A DNA stretch of 64,000 nucleotides from Anaerolineaceae bacterium (GTDB taxonomy: Bacteria > Chloroflexota > Anaerolineae > Aggregatilineales > Phototrophicaceae). Made by a program: the position numbers and the translations under genes. Below the pieces are notes generated by a model. The model made no database searches. It worked only from the letters and a program-made list of their open reading frames with translations, and was not told where the DNA came from. Positions 32,484 to 41,163 of the stretch are shown one piece after another (the stretch's first letter is position 1; every line of letters begins with the position of its first letter). The DNA is taken from positions 186,001-250,000 of the forward strand of contig JACKCH010000010.1 of assembly GCA_020634115.1 (NCBI GenBank). Direction: 5' to 3'.

Positions 32484-32951
32484 ATGAGCGAGTTCGAGGT
32501 ACGGATGGTACGGTTAGCGCCGATGCGGGTGGCCTCGTCCTATGGATTTGGGACCAGCCCGGAAGGGGAAGCCTGGCGCAAGATACTGGCATGGGCGGAA
32601 TCCCAGGGACTGCCACATGACGTTCAGCCCGGGCGTTTCTTCGGTTTTGACAATCCGGTGCCCTCACCGGGCAGTCCGAATTATGGCTACGAGCAGTGGA
32701 TGGTGCTTGAAACGGATGCCGAAGTTGAAGCCAGCGAGGATGTCACCATTAAAACATTTGAGGGTGGGCTGTACGCGGTCACGCGCTGTAATCTGCCGAA
32801 GATCGGGGAAGCTTGGCGGCAGTTGGGGGCCTGGCGAGAAGCCAGCGGGTATGCGTGCGGTCACCAGCAGTGTGTCGAGGAGGCGCTGTCTCCCATCGGG
32901 TCACCGTTTGAGGACATCGTGATGGATATTTACCTGTCCGTGGCCGGATAG
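32484..32951 (+). CDS. GyrI-like small-molecule-binding protein
   Basis: 155 residues, AGGAGG eight bases upstream. The pattern VRLAPMRVASSYGFG at the start, GYEQWMVLETDAEVEAS in the middle and the YAVTRCNLPKIGEAW / VMDIYLSVAG ending fit the SHS2/GyrI-like (AraC effector-binding) domain without a DNA-binding part. Such proteins bind hydrophobic or cationic small molecules, and some hydrolyse cyclopropanoid toxins. It is divergently paired with WYL regulator 2 and probably regulated by it. A terminator follows. Confidence 0.88.
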   Translation: MSEFEVRMVRLAPMRVASSYGFGTSPEGEAWRKILAWAESQGLPHDVQPGRFFGFDNPVPSPGSPNYGYEQWMVLETDAEVEASEDVTIKTFEGGLYAVTRCNLPKIGEAWRQLGAWREASGYACGHQQCVEEALSPIGSPFEDIVMDIYLSVAG

Positions 32952-32986
32952 ACTTACCCACCACAATGCACCCCTTCATTTTCCTA

Positions 32987-33018
32987 CAGGGTCGGGACAC
33001 CTGCCTCGACCCTGTTTT
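32987..33018 (+). terminator. terminator after the GyrI-like gene
   Basis: CAGGGTCG/CGACCCTG stem with a 12-base loop followed by four T. Confidence 0.8.
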
Positions 33019-33035
33019 CAGTCAACTGCGTAAAT

Positions 33036-34844
33036 CTATCCTGTCAGTTCCGCCAATCGGTCAATGTACCCGGCCATCACTGCGAACGTCTTTTCGACGG
33101 CCTCCGGTGTGGTCATATCCACCCCGGCTGATCTGAGCGTGTCCATCGAATAGCGAGCGTTCCCGGTCTTGAGGAACGTCAGGTAATCCTGCACGGCGGA
33201 CTCGCCCCCGGTCAGCACCCGATCCGCCAGGGCGTGCGCGGCGGCAATCCCGGTGGCGTACTGGAACACGTAGAAATTCATGTACATGTGCTGGAACGTC
33301 GCCCAGGTGATGCCGGTGCGATCCGGGTGAACCTGCATCTCGCTCCCGTAGCCCTCGCTGAACAGATCAACCATCAGCGCGTTCATGTCTTTTGCCGTCA
33401 GCCCTGCACCGCGTTCCGCCCGCTGGTGAACTTCCAACTCGAACCGCGCCAGCGTCGGCATGATGAAGAAATAGCGGTGGAAGTTCGCCATCGCTTCCTG
33501 GATCAGCGCGATCTGGAAATCCGGGTCGCTGTGTGTCTGCATCAGGTGGGCGCGGGTGAGCGCCTGATTGAAGTTCGAGGCGACTTCCGCCACAAACATC
33601 GAGTAGCGGCTGTACATCGCAGGCTGATTCTGCCAGGTGAGATACGAGTGCATCGAATGGCCGAGTTCGTGCGCCAATGTACTCATGCCGCCCAGGTCAT
33701 CGCCGAAGCTCATCATAATAAACGGGTGTGTCCCGGCGGAACCGGACGAAAACGCCCCCTGTCGCTTACCCACGTTCGGGTACACGTCCACCCAGCGGTC
33801 TTGCAGGCAGCCGCGCCGCAGCGTGTTCACGTAATCTTCACCGAGCGGTTTCAGACCTTCACAAATCCAGTCCACTGCCTGCCCATACGACACTTCCGGC
33901 TCGTTGCGCGTCAGCGGCGCCCAGATGTCGTACTCATGCAGCGTCTCCACGCCCAGCGCCCGCCGCCGGATGGCCCAATACTTGTGCCAGGTGGGGATAT
34001 GCTTACGAAACGTGTCAATCAGGTTGTGGAACACTTCCTGCGGAATGTTATTGGGGAAGATGGACGCTTCCAGTGACGAGGGGTAGCGCCGCGCCCGTGC
34101 AAAGAACACATCGCGCTTGATCGCGCCCGCCAAATTGCTGGCGATGGTGTTCTTGAACCCCAGGTAGCCATCCATATAGCTTTCCCAGGCGGTGCGGCGG
34201 ATTTCGCGGTCATCGCTGTGCAGCAGGGTGTGGATGTTACTCTGCCCGACCTCAATGCTCTCGCCGCTGCTGCTGATCGCCGCCCGGAAGGGGATTTCCC
34301 CATTCACCAACAGCCCCGCCGTGTTCGGGATCGTGCTGAACGGGTCATTCACCATGCCGAGCAGGGCTTCTACCTCGGCGCTGCGGACGTGCTGCCCCTT
34401 GCGGTACAGGTCGTCAAAGTAATGTTCGCAGATCGCCAGGCGCGGTTCGGTCTGCATCCAGCTTTTGAGCGTATCCAGGCCGATAGCCAGAATTTCCGGT
34501 TGGGCGAAGGCCGCCGCCGCCATGTAGCCGCTCATCACGCCTTGTGCTTGCCCGGCCATCGAAACCGCTTCCTGGTCGTTGGTATCCACCGACTGTGACA
34601 TGCCCGCGTAAACATACAGCTTAGATACCCGCCGCAACATCGTATCGGTTAGATCCATCCAGTTCGCCAGTATCGCCGGGCTTTCGCCCAGTTTTCCCTG
34701 GAATGGGCTGAGTTTTTGCAGGTCGTTCGTAAGCGCCGTGTATTCCGCCGCCCACGCCGCCCGCGACTCAAAGACGCTTTCGGCATTCCAGGTATAGGCC
34801 TTATCAATTGCACTGCGTGGGGGGATAGTAGATGGTGCAGTCAT
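33036..34844 (-). CDS. pepF: M3 family oligoendopeptidase F
   Basis: 602 residues, AAGGAG before the ATG. The zinc site HELGH is at 392-396 inside STLAHELGHSMHSYL, with the third ligand Glu expected in MFVAEVASNFN about 25 residues later. Full M3B length and no signal peptide indicate a cytoplasmic peptidase that cuts oligopeptides of about 7-17 residues. C-terminal landmarks FYVFQYATGIAAA and YLTFLKTGNARYSMDTLRSAG match PepF closely. It converges with the GyrI-like gene across a terminator. Confidence 0.96.
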   Translation of the reverse strand: MTAPSTIPPRSAIDKAYTWNAESVFESRAAWAAEYTALTNDLQKLSPFQGKLGESPAILANWMDLTDTMLRRVSKLYVYAGMSQSVDTNDQEAVSMAGQAQGVMSGYMAAAAFAQPEILAIGLDTLKSWMQTEPRLAICEHYFDDLYRKGQHVRSAEVEALLGMVNDPFSTIPNTAGLLVNGEIPFRAAISSSGESIEVGQSNIHTLLHSDDREIRRTAWESYMDGYLGFKNTIASNLAGAIKRDVFFARARRYPSSLEASIFPNNIPQEVFHNLIDTFRKHIPTWHKYWAIRRRALGVETLHEYDIWAPLTRNEPEVSYGQAVDWICEGLKPLGEDYVNTLRRGCLQDRWVDVYPNVGKRQGAFSSGSAGTHPFIMMSFGDDLGGMSTLAHELGHSMHSYLTWQNQPAMYSRYSMFVAEVASNFNQALTRAHLMQTHSDPDFQIALIQEAMANFHRYFFIMPTLARFELEVHQRAERGAGLTAKDMNALMVDLFSEGYGSEMQVHPDRTGITWATFQHMYMNFYVFQYATGIAAAHALADRVLTGGESAVQDYLTFLKTGNARYSMDTLRSAGVDMTTPEAVEKTFAVMAGYIDRLAELTG

Positions 34845-34859
34845 GAATCAGAACTCCTT

Positions 34860-34888
34860 AGTTGTCAGTTGTCAGTCGTCAGTTTTCA
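34860..34888 (-). repeat. heptad array (CTGANNA consensus)
   Basis: On the minus strand CTGAAAA-CTGACGA-CTGACAA-CTGACAA. Nearly the same 22 bases occur at 45386-45407 on the plus strand, and related arrays at 36662 and 47616. Confidence 0.8.
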
Positions 34889-34957
34889 GGCAAAAGCAGC
34901 CGGATAGCCGGTTAGATGGGAATGCTAAGGCTATTCTAGGTAATAAAGTGATACCGT

Positions 34958-35043
34958 GTAGGGACGAGGCCTGCCTCGTCCGCTGAATAAATAATTTCTT
35001 GGAACAACCTAAAATGCTAAAGGCCAGCGGCCAGCGACCAGCA
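34958..35043. repeat. palindromic element plus second heptad array
   Basis: GTAGGGACGAGG-CCTG-CCTCGTCC at 34958-34981 belongs to the palindromic family. From 35016 follows GCTAAAG-GCCAGCG-GCCAGCG-ACCAGCA, a 7-base array like the one at 6008. No gene is seen between the pepF and Lcl genes. Confidence 0.75.
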
Positions 35044-35048
35044 CATCA

Positions 35049-36557
35049 TCAGGGACGATTGGCGGGAACACACGCCAACTGTTGTTGAATCGATTGGCAG
35101 GTGCCGCTGATAATTCCGGTCGGTGTATTAATCTGGCAGGTCGCCCCAATTGTGCTGCCGGAACAGGCGTTAATGGCTTCCTGGGGGGGAGCGCCACCTT
35201 GTCCTGGCCGGGTTGATGGTGGATTCGCCGGTAGGGTCGGCGGGGCGGATACCGGTGTCGTCGGGACTGCTGCCGGGGCAGATTGCCCTGTCCCTGCTCC
35301 TTCAATAGTCAGCGCCGGACGTGCGGCCTTCGCACTGCCATCGAGAGTCAGTGTGGCTGCGCCGCCCCGCGTGCAGCGGACGTAATTGTTGATCCGCACG
35401 GCGTCACCCTGCGGGCCATGTCCCTGTGGATAATCCACTGCGCTCCCTATTTTGGGGTCGCTGCGCTGTGCGCCCGCGCCATGTACGTCTACCCAGGCGT
35501 TGTTCATATACCCCAGCGCCCGCCCAAACACGACATAATTTGCGGAAGCGACATCCCCGTTTGAACTGATATGGGTGGTGCTGCTCCAATAAACGGGGTA
35601 ATCCGTCTGACCGGCTTCATTCGTGATGGCTGTAGCCTGGAACAGCGGGTCTATGGCAGCAGAACCTGTGGTATCCGGGGCGCGGCTGTAATCCAGGATG
35701 CTTTGTAGTTCTTTCGTATTCGGTAAACGCCAATCGCTCGCGCCAGCGAAATTGAGATTTTCGCAATAATTGAGGGCATCGCCCCAGTTCATCCCCACGC
35801 CGCTGTCGGCCTGCATCCAGGTCAGCCCGGTGGCACTGTCGCTGATCGTGCCGTTCCCATTGTCTGCGAAGGCGTTCTGCCCGTATGCCGGGTTGCCGCG
35901 TACATACAGGACAAAGAAGGTCTTGCCCTGGCTATCCCCTGGCGTTGCAATCGGGTAGCCTTTAATCCGCCCATCAGCGAAATTCACGCCGAACATGGTG
36001 CGGTTGTCCCCCATTGTCGTGCTGCCATACAACGTGCTGGTGGCAAACTGCGAGTCAATGACCCGCTCTCCGGTAGTCGTGTCCCCGTATGAAAAATTGA
36101 AGTACCGCGCATCAATAAAGGGGATAGTCGAACACGTCCCGCTACAGGTGCTGGCGTCCGTGCCGTCAAACAGAATCAGCGAGTAGAGTTCCTTAATCGT
36201 TGGCAGCCGCCAGTCCATATAGCCAGCCAGATTGAACGTGGCCGCGCCTTGTTCGGCCTGAGCAAACGTCATCTTGGAACCTGGGTCTTGCTGCCACATC
36301 AGCCCGGTAATCAGGTCGCTGACCGTGCCATCCCCGTTATCCTGATAACGCGGCGCGTTCCCCGTATATTGCGCGTCCTGTCCGTAAAACGCCCCGCCTG
36401 TGGGTGGACAAGCTACTTCCGTGTTGGCGTCGTAACACTTCCCCTGATTGGTGTCCACAAGAGGATACGTGAACTTCATGGTATCTTGCGCCTGCGTGGT
36501 CAGAACCAGCAGACAGGTTGTCAGCAATAATGGAATCATTCGAGAAACGGTTTTCAC
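35049..36557 (-). CDS. secreted Lcl/DUF1566 domain protein
   Basis: 502 residues from a GTG at 36557, chosen because GGGAGG lies seven bases ahead and a signal peptide follows at once (cut near TTQA). Two DUF1566 (Lcl C-terminal) domains follow, each with DNGDGTVSDLITGLMWQQ or DNGNGTISDSATGLTWMQ, a MDWRLPTIKEL or SDWRLPNTKEL motif and YWSSTT-like strands. The fold is C-type-lectin-like and is found on secreted or surface proteins, including a Legionella collagen-like adhesin. A Pro-rich linker leads to a short Cys-rich C-terminal segment (about 465-500) with four cysteines. Adhesion or glycan binding is plausible. Confidence 0.88.
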   Translation of the reverse strand: MKTVSRMIPLLLTTCLLVLTTQAQDTMKFTYPLVDTNQGKCYDANTEVACPPTGGAFYGQDAQYTGNAPRYQDNGDGTVSDLITGLMWQQDPGSKMTFAQAEQGAATFNLAGYMDWRLPTIKELYSLILFDGTDASTCSGTCSTIPFIDARYFNFSYGDTTTGERVIDSQFATSTLYGSTTMGDNRTMFGVNFADGRIKGYPIATPGDSQGKTFFVLYVRGNPAYGQNAFADNGNGTISDSATGLTWMQADSGVGMNWGDALNYCENLNFAGASDWRLPNTKELQSILDYSRAPDTTGSAAIDPLFQATAITNEAGQTDYPVYWSSTTHISSNGDVASANYVVFGRALGYMNNAWVDVHGAGAQRSDPKIGSAVDYPQGHGPQGDAVRINNYVRCTRGGAATLTLDGSAKAARPALTIEGAGTGQSAPAAVPTTPVSAPPTLPANPPSTRPGQGGAPPQEAINACSGSTIGATCQINTPTGIISGTCQSIQQQLACVPANRP

Positions 36558-36888
36558 GACGCTTCCTCCCTCAAACATGGCGTAACATTAGTGATTTGTC
36601 CTTACCCGGCATCAAGCCCCTTGCTTGAATGTTCAGGAAAACGCCTTCTACGCGAGAACCAACTGAAAACTAACGGCTGATAGCTGACAGCCATTATAGC
36701 ATAGGGTCTATCCCATCCAGCACGCGGTCTCCTGCCATGATGTTCGTCACCCGATATGACGCACATTGGCATAAAAAAGCTCTCCATCATAAAAATTACC
36801 CGTTTCTTTATTGCTTATTGGCGGGAATGTGGCAGAATTGCATCATCGGGAGGAGGCAGAATTAACCGTTAGATCATGAGGAAGCACC
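36558..36888. repeat. gap with heptad array before feoB
   Basis: No gene seen. ACTGAAA-ACTAACG-GCTGATA-GCTGACA at 36662-36689 is a clean heptad array. No convincing DtxR/Fur box or promoter is recognised before feoB; GAGGAAG at 36878 is its ribosome site. Confidence 0.6.
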
Positions 36889-38856
36889 TTGTCTGAAGCG
36901 GCTGTAAATTGCCATTCCACCCCCGAATCACGGACATACAGTCAGTCTCCGGTGATTCTGGTTGGCAACCCCAATGTCGGGAAATCCGTTGTTTTCGGCA
37001 GATTAACCCGGCGCTACGTCACTGTATCCAATTATCCTGGTACGACGATTGAAGTCGCCCAGGGGACACTTCCCGATGGTACACCGGTTATTGATACCCC
37101 CGGAATCAACTCTTTATTCAGCCTCAGCGACGATGAGCGCGTCACCACCGAGCTCATTTTGGAAACCTATCGAGAAGCCAAAGCCCTGATCCAGGTGGCG
37201 GATGCTAAGAACCTGGGGCGTGCGCTGCTGCTCACCCATCAGTTGACCCAGTTGGATACCCCGATGGTACTGGTCGTCAACATGATTGATGAAGCCCAGT
37301 CACACGGGATCATCATCCGGTTTAACCGTTTGGCCGAGAAGTTAGGTATCCCGGTAGTTCCACTGGTGGCGACCCAGGGCAGAGGCGTGGACGAACTGCT
37401 GGCGGCCATCCCCCAGGCGCGTCACCCCCGCCCATTTGACCCTTACGAACCGGCGCTGGAAAACGCTATTCACGAAATTATGGCTTTGCTGCCGGAGGAC
37501 TGCCCCGGTGCGCGGGGACTGGCGACGCATCTCCTGGCCGGGCATCCGGGGCTGGCGACACAGTTCAGCCTGAACGGGCATGTCGGCACATCGGGCGAAG
37601 CAGCGGCACAGCATTACCAGCGTCCCCTGCGTTCAGTACTGACCATGCAGCAGATGACCGCCGCGCAAAACCTCTTCCGGGAAGTCGTCACCGTCCCGCA
37701 GCAGCGGGTTCGGGGCTGGCGCTACCGAATTTCCGATTGGGCGGTTCACCCCATCTGGGGAATCCCGATTTTGCTGGTGGTGCTGTTCGTCGTCTATAAG
37801 TTTGTGGGCGAGTTCGGCGCGGGGACGCTGGTGGATTTCATGGAAGGGACGGTTTTCCAGGGCTGGATTAACCCCTTTGTTACGCGGATTGTGGATGCTG
37901 TGCTGCCGATCCCCTTGCTTCGGGATTTGTTGGTGGGTGAATACGGCGTGGTGACGATGGCGCTCACGTATGGGTTTGCCCTGGTGCTACCGATTGTGAC
38001 GACCTTCTTCTTCGCTTTCTCTATCCTGGAAGACTCCGGCTACCTGCCCCGTCTGGCGTCCATGCTCAACCGCACATTCAAGATGATGGGCCTGAATGGG
38101 AAAGCTGTCCTGCCGATGATTCTCGGTCTGGGCTGCGACACGATGGCGACAATTTCAACCCGCATCCTGGAAACCCGTCGTGAACGCATTTTGACCACAT
38201 TCCTGCTGGCGCTAGGTGTCCCGTGTTCAGCGCAGCTAGGTGTTATCCTGGGGATGATGGGCAAACTCAACGCCCTCGGTGTGGCGATCTGGGGCGGAGT
38301 CGTAGCCGGAACCGTGCTGCTGGTGGGCTGGCTGGCGGCGAAAGTGCTGCCCGGCGAGCGCAGTGAGTTTATCCTGGAACTGCCGCCGTTGCGGATGCCG
38401 ATGCTTTCCAATGTGGCGATTAAAACTGTCGCCCGCATCGAATGGTACTTAAAAGAAGTGCTGCCACTGTTCATCGCCGGGACGCTTATCCTATTCGTGG
38501 TGGATAAAACTGGGCTACTCACGGTGATTGAGCATTTTGCCTCACCGCTGATCGTGGGGGCGTTGGGTCTGCCGGTGGCCGCCACCGGGGCATTCCTCAT
38601 CGGTTTCCTGCGTCGGGATTACGGTGCTGCCGGGCTGTTCGCGCTGGCGGTAGCCGGGCAGTTAGACGGCGTGCAGTTAGTGGTGAGCATGGTGGTGATT
38701 ACCCTGTTCGTGCCCTGCATTGCCAATGTTCTTGTGATCTTTAAGGAATTTGGCTGGCGCGTCACCGTTGGTGTGCTGGCGACAGTTTTCCCGTTGGCAT
38801 TCGGTGTCGGTATCACACTCAACCTGGTCTTGCACGCGCTGGGCGTGACTTTGTGA
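36889..38856 (+). CDS. feoB: ferrous iron transporter FeoB (variant gate motifs)
   Basis: 655 residues from a TTG with GAGGAAG upstream. The N-terminal G domain has GNPNVGKS (26-33), NYPGTT (48-53), DTPG (69-72) and NMID (131-134). The membrane part (about 290-655) has the two gate repeats: LGCDTMATISTR, where classic FeoB has a GCNVPA-type sequence, and later FLRRDYGAAG. LGVPCSAQLGV adds another Cys. This variant occurs in several anaerobes and Chloroflexota. It imports Fe(II) across the membrane, driven or regulated by GTP. The feoA-like gene follows after seven bases. Confidence 0.96.
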   Translation: MSEAAVNCHSTPESRTYSQSPVILVGNPNVGKSVVFGRLTRRYVTVSNYPGTTIEVAQGTLPDGTPVIDTPGINSLFSLSDDERVTTELILETYREAKALIQVADAKNLGRALLLTHQLTQLDTPMVLVVNMIDEAQSHGIIIRFNRLAEKLGIPVVPLVATQGRGVDELLAAIPQARHPRPFDPYEPALENAIHEIMALLPEDCPGARGLATHLLAGHPGLATQFSLNGHVGTSGEAAAQHYQRPLRSVLTMQQMTAAQNLFREVVTVPQQRVRGWRYRISDWAVHPIWGIPILLVVLFVVYKFVGEFGAGTLVDFMEGTVFQGWINPFVTRIVDAVLPIPLLRDLLVGEYGVVTMALTYGFALVLPIVTTFFFAFSILEDSGYLPRLASMLNRTFKMMGLNGKAVLPMILGLGCDTMATISTRILETRRERILTTFLLALGVPCSAQLGVILGMMGKLNALGVAIWGGVVAGTVLLVGWLAAKVLPGERSEFILELPPLRMPMLSNVAIKTVARIEWYLKEVLPLFIAGTLILFVVDKTGLLTVIEHFASPLIVGALGLPVAATGAFLIGFLRRDYGAAGLFALAVAGQLDGVQLVVSMVVITLFVPCIANVLVIFKEFGWRVTVGVLATVFPLAFGVGITLNLVLHALGVTL

Positions 38857-38863
38857 GGTTTCA

Positions 38864-39301
38864 ATGATTCACTGTCCGCTGTGTAACTACGAATTCGATG
38901 AAAATGAAATGACCTGCCATACCTCGTGCGCTTTTAACCGGCAGTGCGCGGTGATCTGCTGCCCCAACTGCGGCTACCAGATGGTGGATGAAAGCCGGAC
39001 GCGCCTCGCCAGTTGGCTGCGGGAACGCCTGGGAAGCAAACCGAAGCCGGTACTGACTCCCGCCGACCCGTCGTTAGCGCCGGTCAGTGCACTTAAACCC
39101 GGCCAGTCCGCCACCGTTGTGGCTGTTACCGGGCAGGACACCAACCGGCAGGAACGCCTGAGCATGTATGGCCTGATGCCTGGCGCGCTGGTCACGCTGC
39201 GGCAGCGTCAGCCAACTTTCGTCCTGCATATCGGCTACACTGAACTCTCGCTGGAACGGGAGGTCGCCGACCAGATTCTGGTGGAACCGCTTGTGCCATA
39301 A
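38864..39301 (+). CDS. FeoA-domain protein with N-terminal Cys-rich domain
   Basis: 145 residues directly downstream of feoB. The first 40 residues contain eight cysteines (4, 7, 18, 22, 28, 32, 33, 36) including CPLC and CCPNC, an unusual metal- or cluster-binding module. Residues about 70-145 form a FeoA/SH3-like domain (LSMYGLMPGALVTLRQ, IGYTELSLEREVADQILVE). FeoA domains bind FeoB and help transport. Fusion to a Cys-rich domain suggests iron or redox sensing at the transporter, which is an inference similar in idea to FeoC. Confidence 0.9.
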   Translation: MIHCPLCNYEFDENEMTCHTSCAFNRQCAVICCPNCGYQMVDESRTRLASWLRERLGSKPKPVLTPADPSLAPVSALKPGQSATVVAVTGQDTNRQERLSMYGLMPGALVTLRQRQPTFVLHIGYTELSLEREVADQILVEPLVP

Positions 39302-39502
39302 GTTTCGCGCCGAGCGATAAATCCTCAACGGACGAGGCCTGCCTCATCCCTGCAAAACTCACCGTAATACAGGTAGGGACAGGGCCTGCCCTGTCCGCGA
39401 AAACGAACGCGCCGTTGCGTGTCCCTGCCCTACCCGCGAACCGCGTAGAAACGCCTTCCGGGCAGCCCCCATAGAAACTGGTTGGCTGGCGAACCTTGCT
39501 CC
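39302..39502. repeat. gap with two palindromic elements
   Basis: GGACGAGG-CCTG-CCTCATCC at 39330-39349, then a larger unit at 39373-39433. The latter begins GTAGGGACAGGG, contains GGACAGGGC/GCCCTGTCC and ends GTCCCTGCCCTAC. No gene is seen. Confidence 0.75.
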
Positions 39503-40846
39503 TCAGGGGTTCATCTCTGGCAGCCCGCCGCAGTCCCCGGAGAGCGTCACCACGTCCTCACGCATCCACGCGCCGTTATCCAGTTGATACCACTTCAGCC
39601 CACCGCCACTGCTGGACTGACCGGTGACGCGCTGCGTTTCTCCGGTTCGAAGCTGCCCGGCTACCGCATAGCTGGTGCCCGGGCCGGAACGCTGGTTGAC
39701 CGTGCCGCTGGTCGTCGCTGCGAGGCATTCCCCCGGCACGAGTGGGGTGGCTTCATACGCCCAGATGTCCCGTATTTCGCAGCTCGCCTCCGGGTCGTCG
39801 CTGTTGATCCCGACGCCGAAAATACCAGGATAAACCGGGGTCTGTACATCCTGTAAGACCAGTTTGCCGTTGACATACAGGTGAATCCGGTCATTCAGCA
39901 TCAGCGCCAGCACATCTACCTGCCCGACAAACGAGTCGTCTACTTCGGAAGTCACGGTTCGGGAATAGTTCTCCGCGCCGTGTTTGATGGCTATCGAGAC
40001 GCTGTGGTTGCTGTTCAGCAGGATCGCCACGCGGCTGTCCACCTGATTATCGGCGTCGTCCGGGCTGTCTTCAATCACCCGACCATAAAAGCGACAGTTC
40101 ACCCCTTCTTCCTTCTCGGTGGTAAGTTCCATTGTGCCGACTAACACGAGGTTCGTCACCGGGTCGGTACGCGCCATATAGCGTAGACGGGCAGCAGCGC
40201 CTTCGTAAAAAGCATAATCTTCCTGGAAAATCAGCCGTCCGCCCCCGGTAGCGATCAGGCTTTTCTCTTCCAGTTCGCGGATCGTATCGTGCCAATCGGC
40301 GGCGTTGTATGCGGTGAGAGTGGTGGGCAGTGACGAACGCGCGGTCTTTAAGGAGGGTGCGACAGCCAGCACAGCGGCGATGTCCTCCTCCGGCAGCAGA
40401 GGGGTAGCCTCCGCGTCTACCGGCCTCACGATCAGATAGGCCGGTTCACTGTTCTCGAGAATAGTCGCCAGGATGACGATCTGCTGCGGCGGGTCGCGGT
40501 AGGCTTCAATCTCGAACCGCACAAAGGGGCGTCCGTCTAACTCAAGTTCGCTGATCTCACCCTGCGCCAGCGTTTCGGCGTCGAACTTGTTAATAATATC
40601 CATCGCCGTATCCCAGGGTGGTTCCCAGGCGGCATACAGGCGGTTTGGCCCCATCACGATTAACTCAGTGACACCATTGGTGATGTTGTTCTTGGTTTCG
40701 TCAAAATGCCAACCAGCCGGGTAAGCGATCTGAATATCATGGTCGGCTGAGACATAGATGGCACCGGATTCGGACTGCGCGGAAACGGATAAGCTGAAAA
40801 GAAGAGCAACGATCAGGAGCAGCACAATCGAGACACGTTGAAACAT
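39503..40846 (-). CDS. secreted protein with LamG-like and bacterial SH3 domains
   Basis: 447 residues from the ATG at 40846, which starts a clean signal peptide (MFQRVSIVLLLIVALL, cut near VSAQ); the longer frame is not used. Residues about 30-165 form an uncharacterised alpha/beta domain (DIQIAYPAGWHFDETKN, like PsbP/LpqN-type domains). About 190-360 look like a concanavalin/LamG sandwich (LALMLNDRIHLYVNGKLVLQ). The last 80 residues form an SH3b domain (GTVNQRSGPGTSYAVAGQL) as in wall-binding proteins. No catalytic residues recognised; an extracytoplasmic binding protein is likely. Confidence 0.82.
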   Translation of the reverse strand: MFQRVSIVLLLIVALLFSLSVSAQSESGAIYVSADHDIQIAYPAGWHFDETKNNITNGVTELIVMGPNRLYAAWEPPWDTAMDIINKFDAETLAQGEISELELDGRPFVRFEIEAYRDPPQQIVILATILENSEPAYLIVRPVDAEATPLLPEEDIAAVLAVAPSLKTARSSLPTTLTAYNAADWHDTIRELEEKSLIATGGGRLIFQEDYAFYEGAAARLRYMARTDPVTNLVLVGTMELTTEKEEGVNCRFYGRVIEDSPDDADNQVDSRVAILLNSNHSVSIAIKHGAENYSRTVTSEVDDSFVGQVDVLALMLNDRIHLYVNGKLVLQDVQTPVYPGIFGVGINSDDPEASCEIRDIWAYEATPLVPGECLAATTSGTVNQRSGPGTSYAVAGQLRTGETQRVTGQSSSGGGLKWYQLDNGAWMREDVVTLSGDCGGLPEMNP

Positions 40847-41163
40847 CAATCGGGGACTCCATATAAACTTGTTTTTGCATTTGCGCCCTCTGTTAAGAGT
40901 CGCATTATGTACCTCGATTATATGGAATCCGACGAAATGCCCGGTAGTGTCAAAACTCATGCCCCCATCATGAGGAGCGGGTAACTCGCCCCGTTGGACG
41001 GCTTCCGCCGAAGTAAACCAACCTCATTAAATATCCACATAATCTCTTAAAGAATATTTATCTTGGGATTAACTCAAACACCCTGTCCATGATTTATAAC
41101 AGAGAATGTCAGGCCTGACAGATACTTTCTCATTACATATCAGTGGCTAGGAGCAAGAATTCG
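40847..41163. other. regulatory region of the pst operon
   Basis: About 315 bases, no gene. It holds the palindrome at 41107 and a TATAAC word near 41093 that may be a -10 element. A canonical Pho box is not recognised. Confidence 0.45.
41107..41120. promoter_or_regulatory. perfect 14-bp palindrome upstream of pstS
   Basis: TGTCAGGCCTGACA reads the same on both strands and lies 43 bases before the pstS start, just after a TATAAC word. This is a plausible operator position. Confidence 0.6.

Noticed and set aside
33234..34076. 280-residue plus-strand frame opposite pepF
   Set aside because: Antisense to a complete M3 peptidase with HELGH; no independent support.
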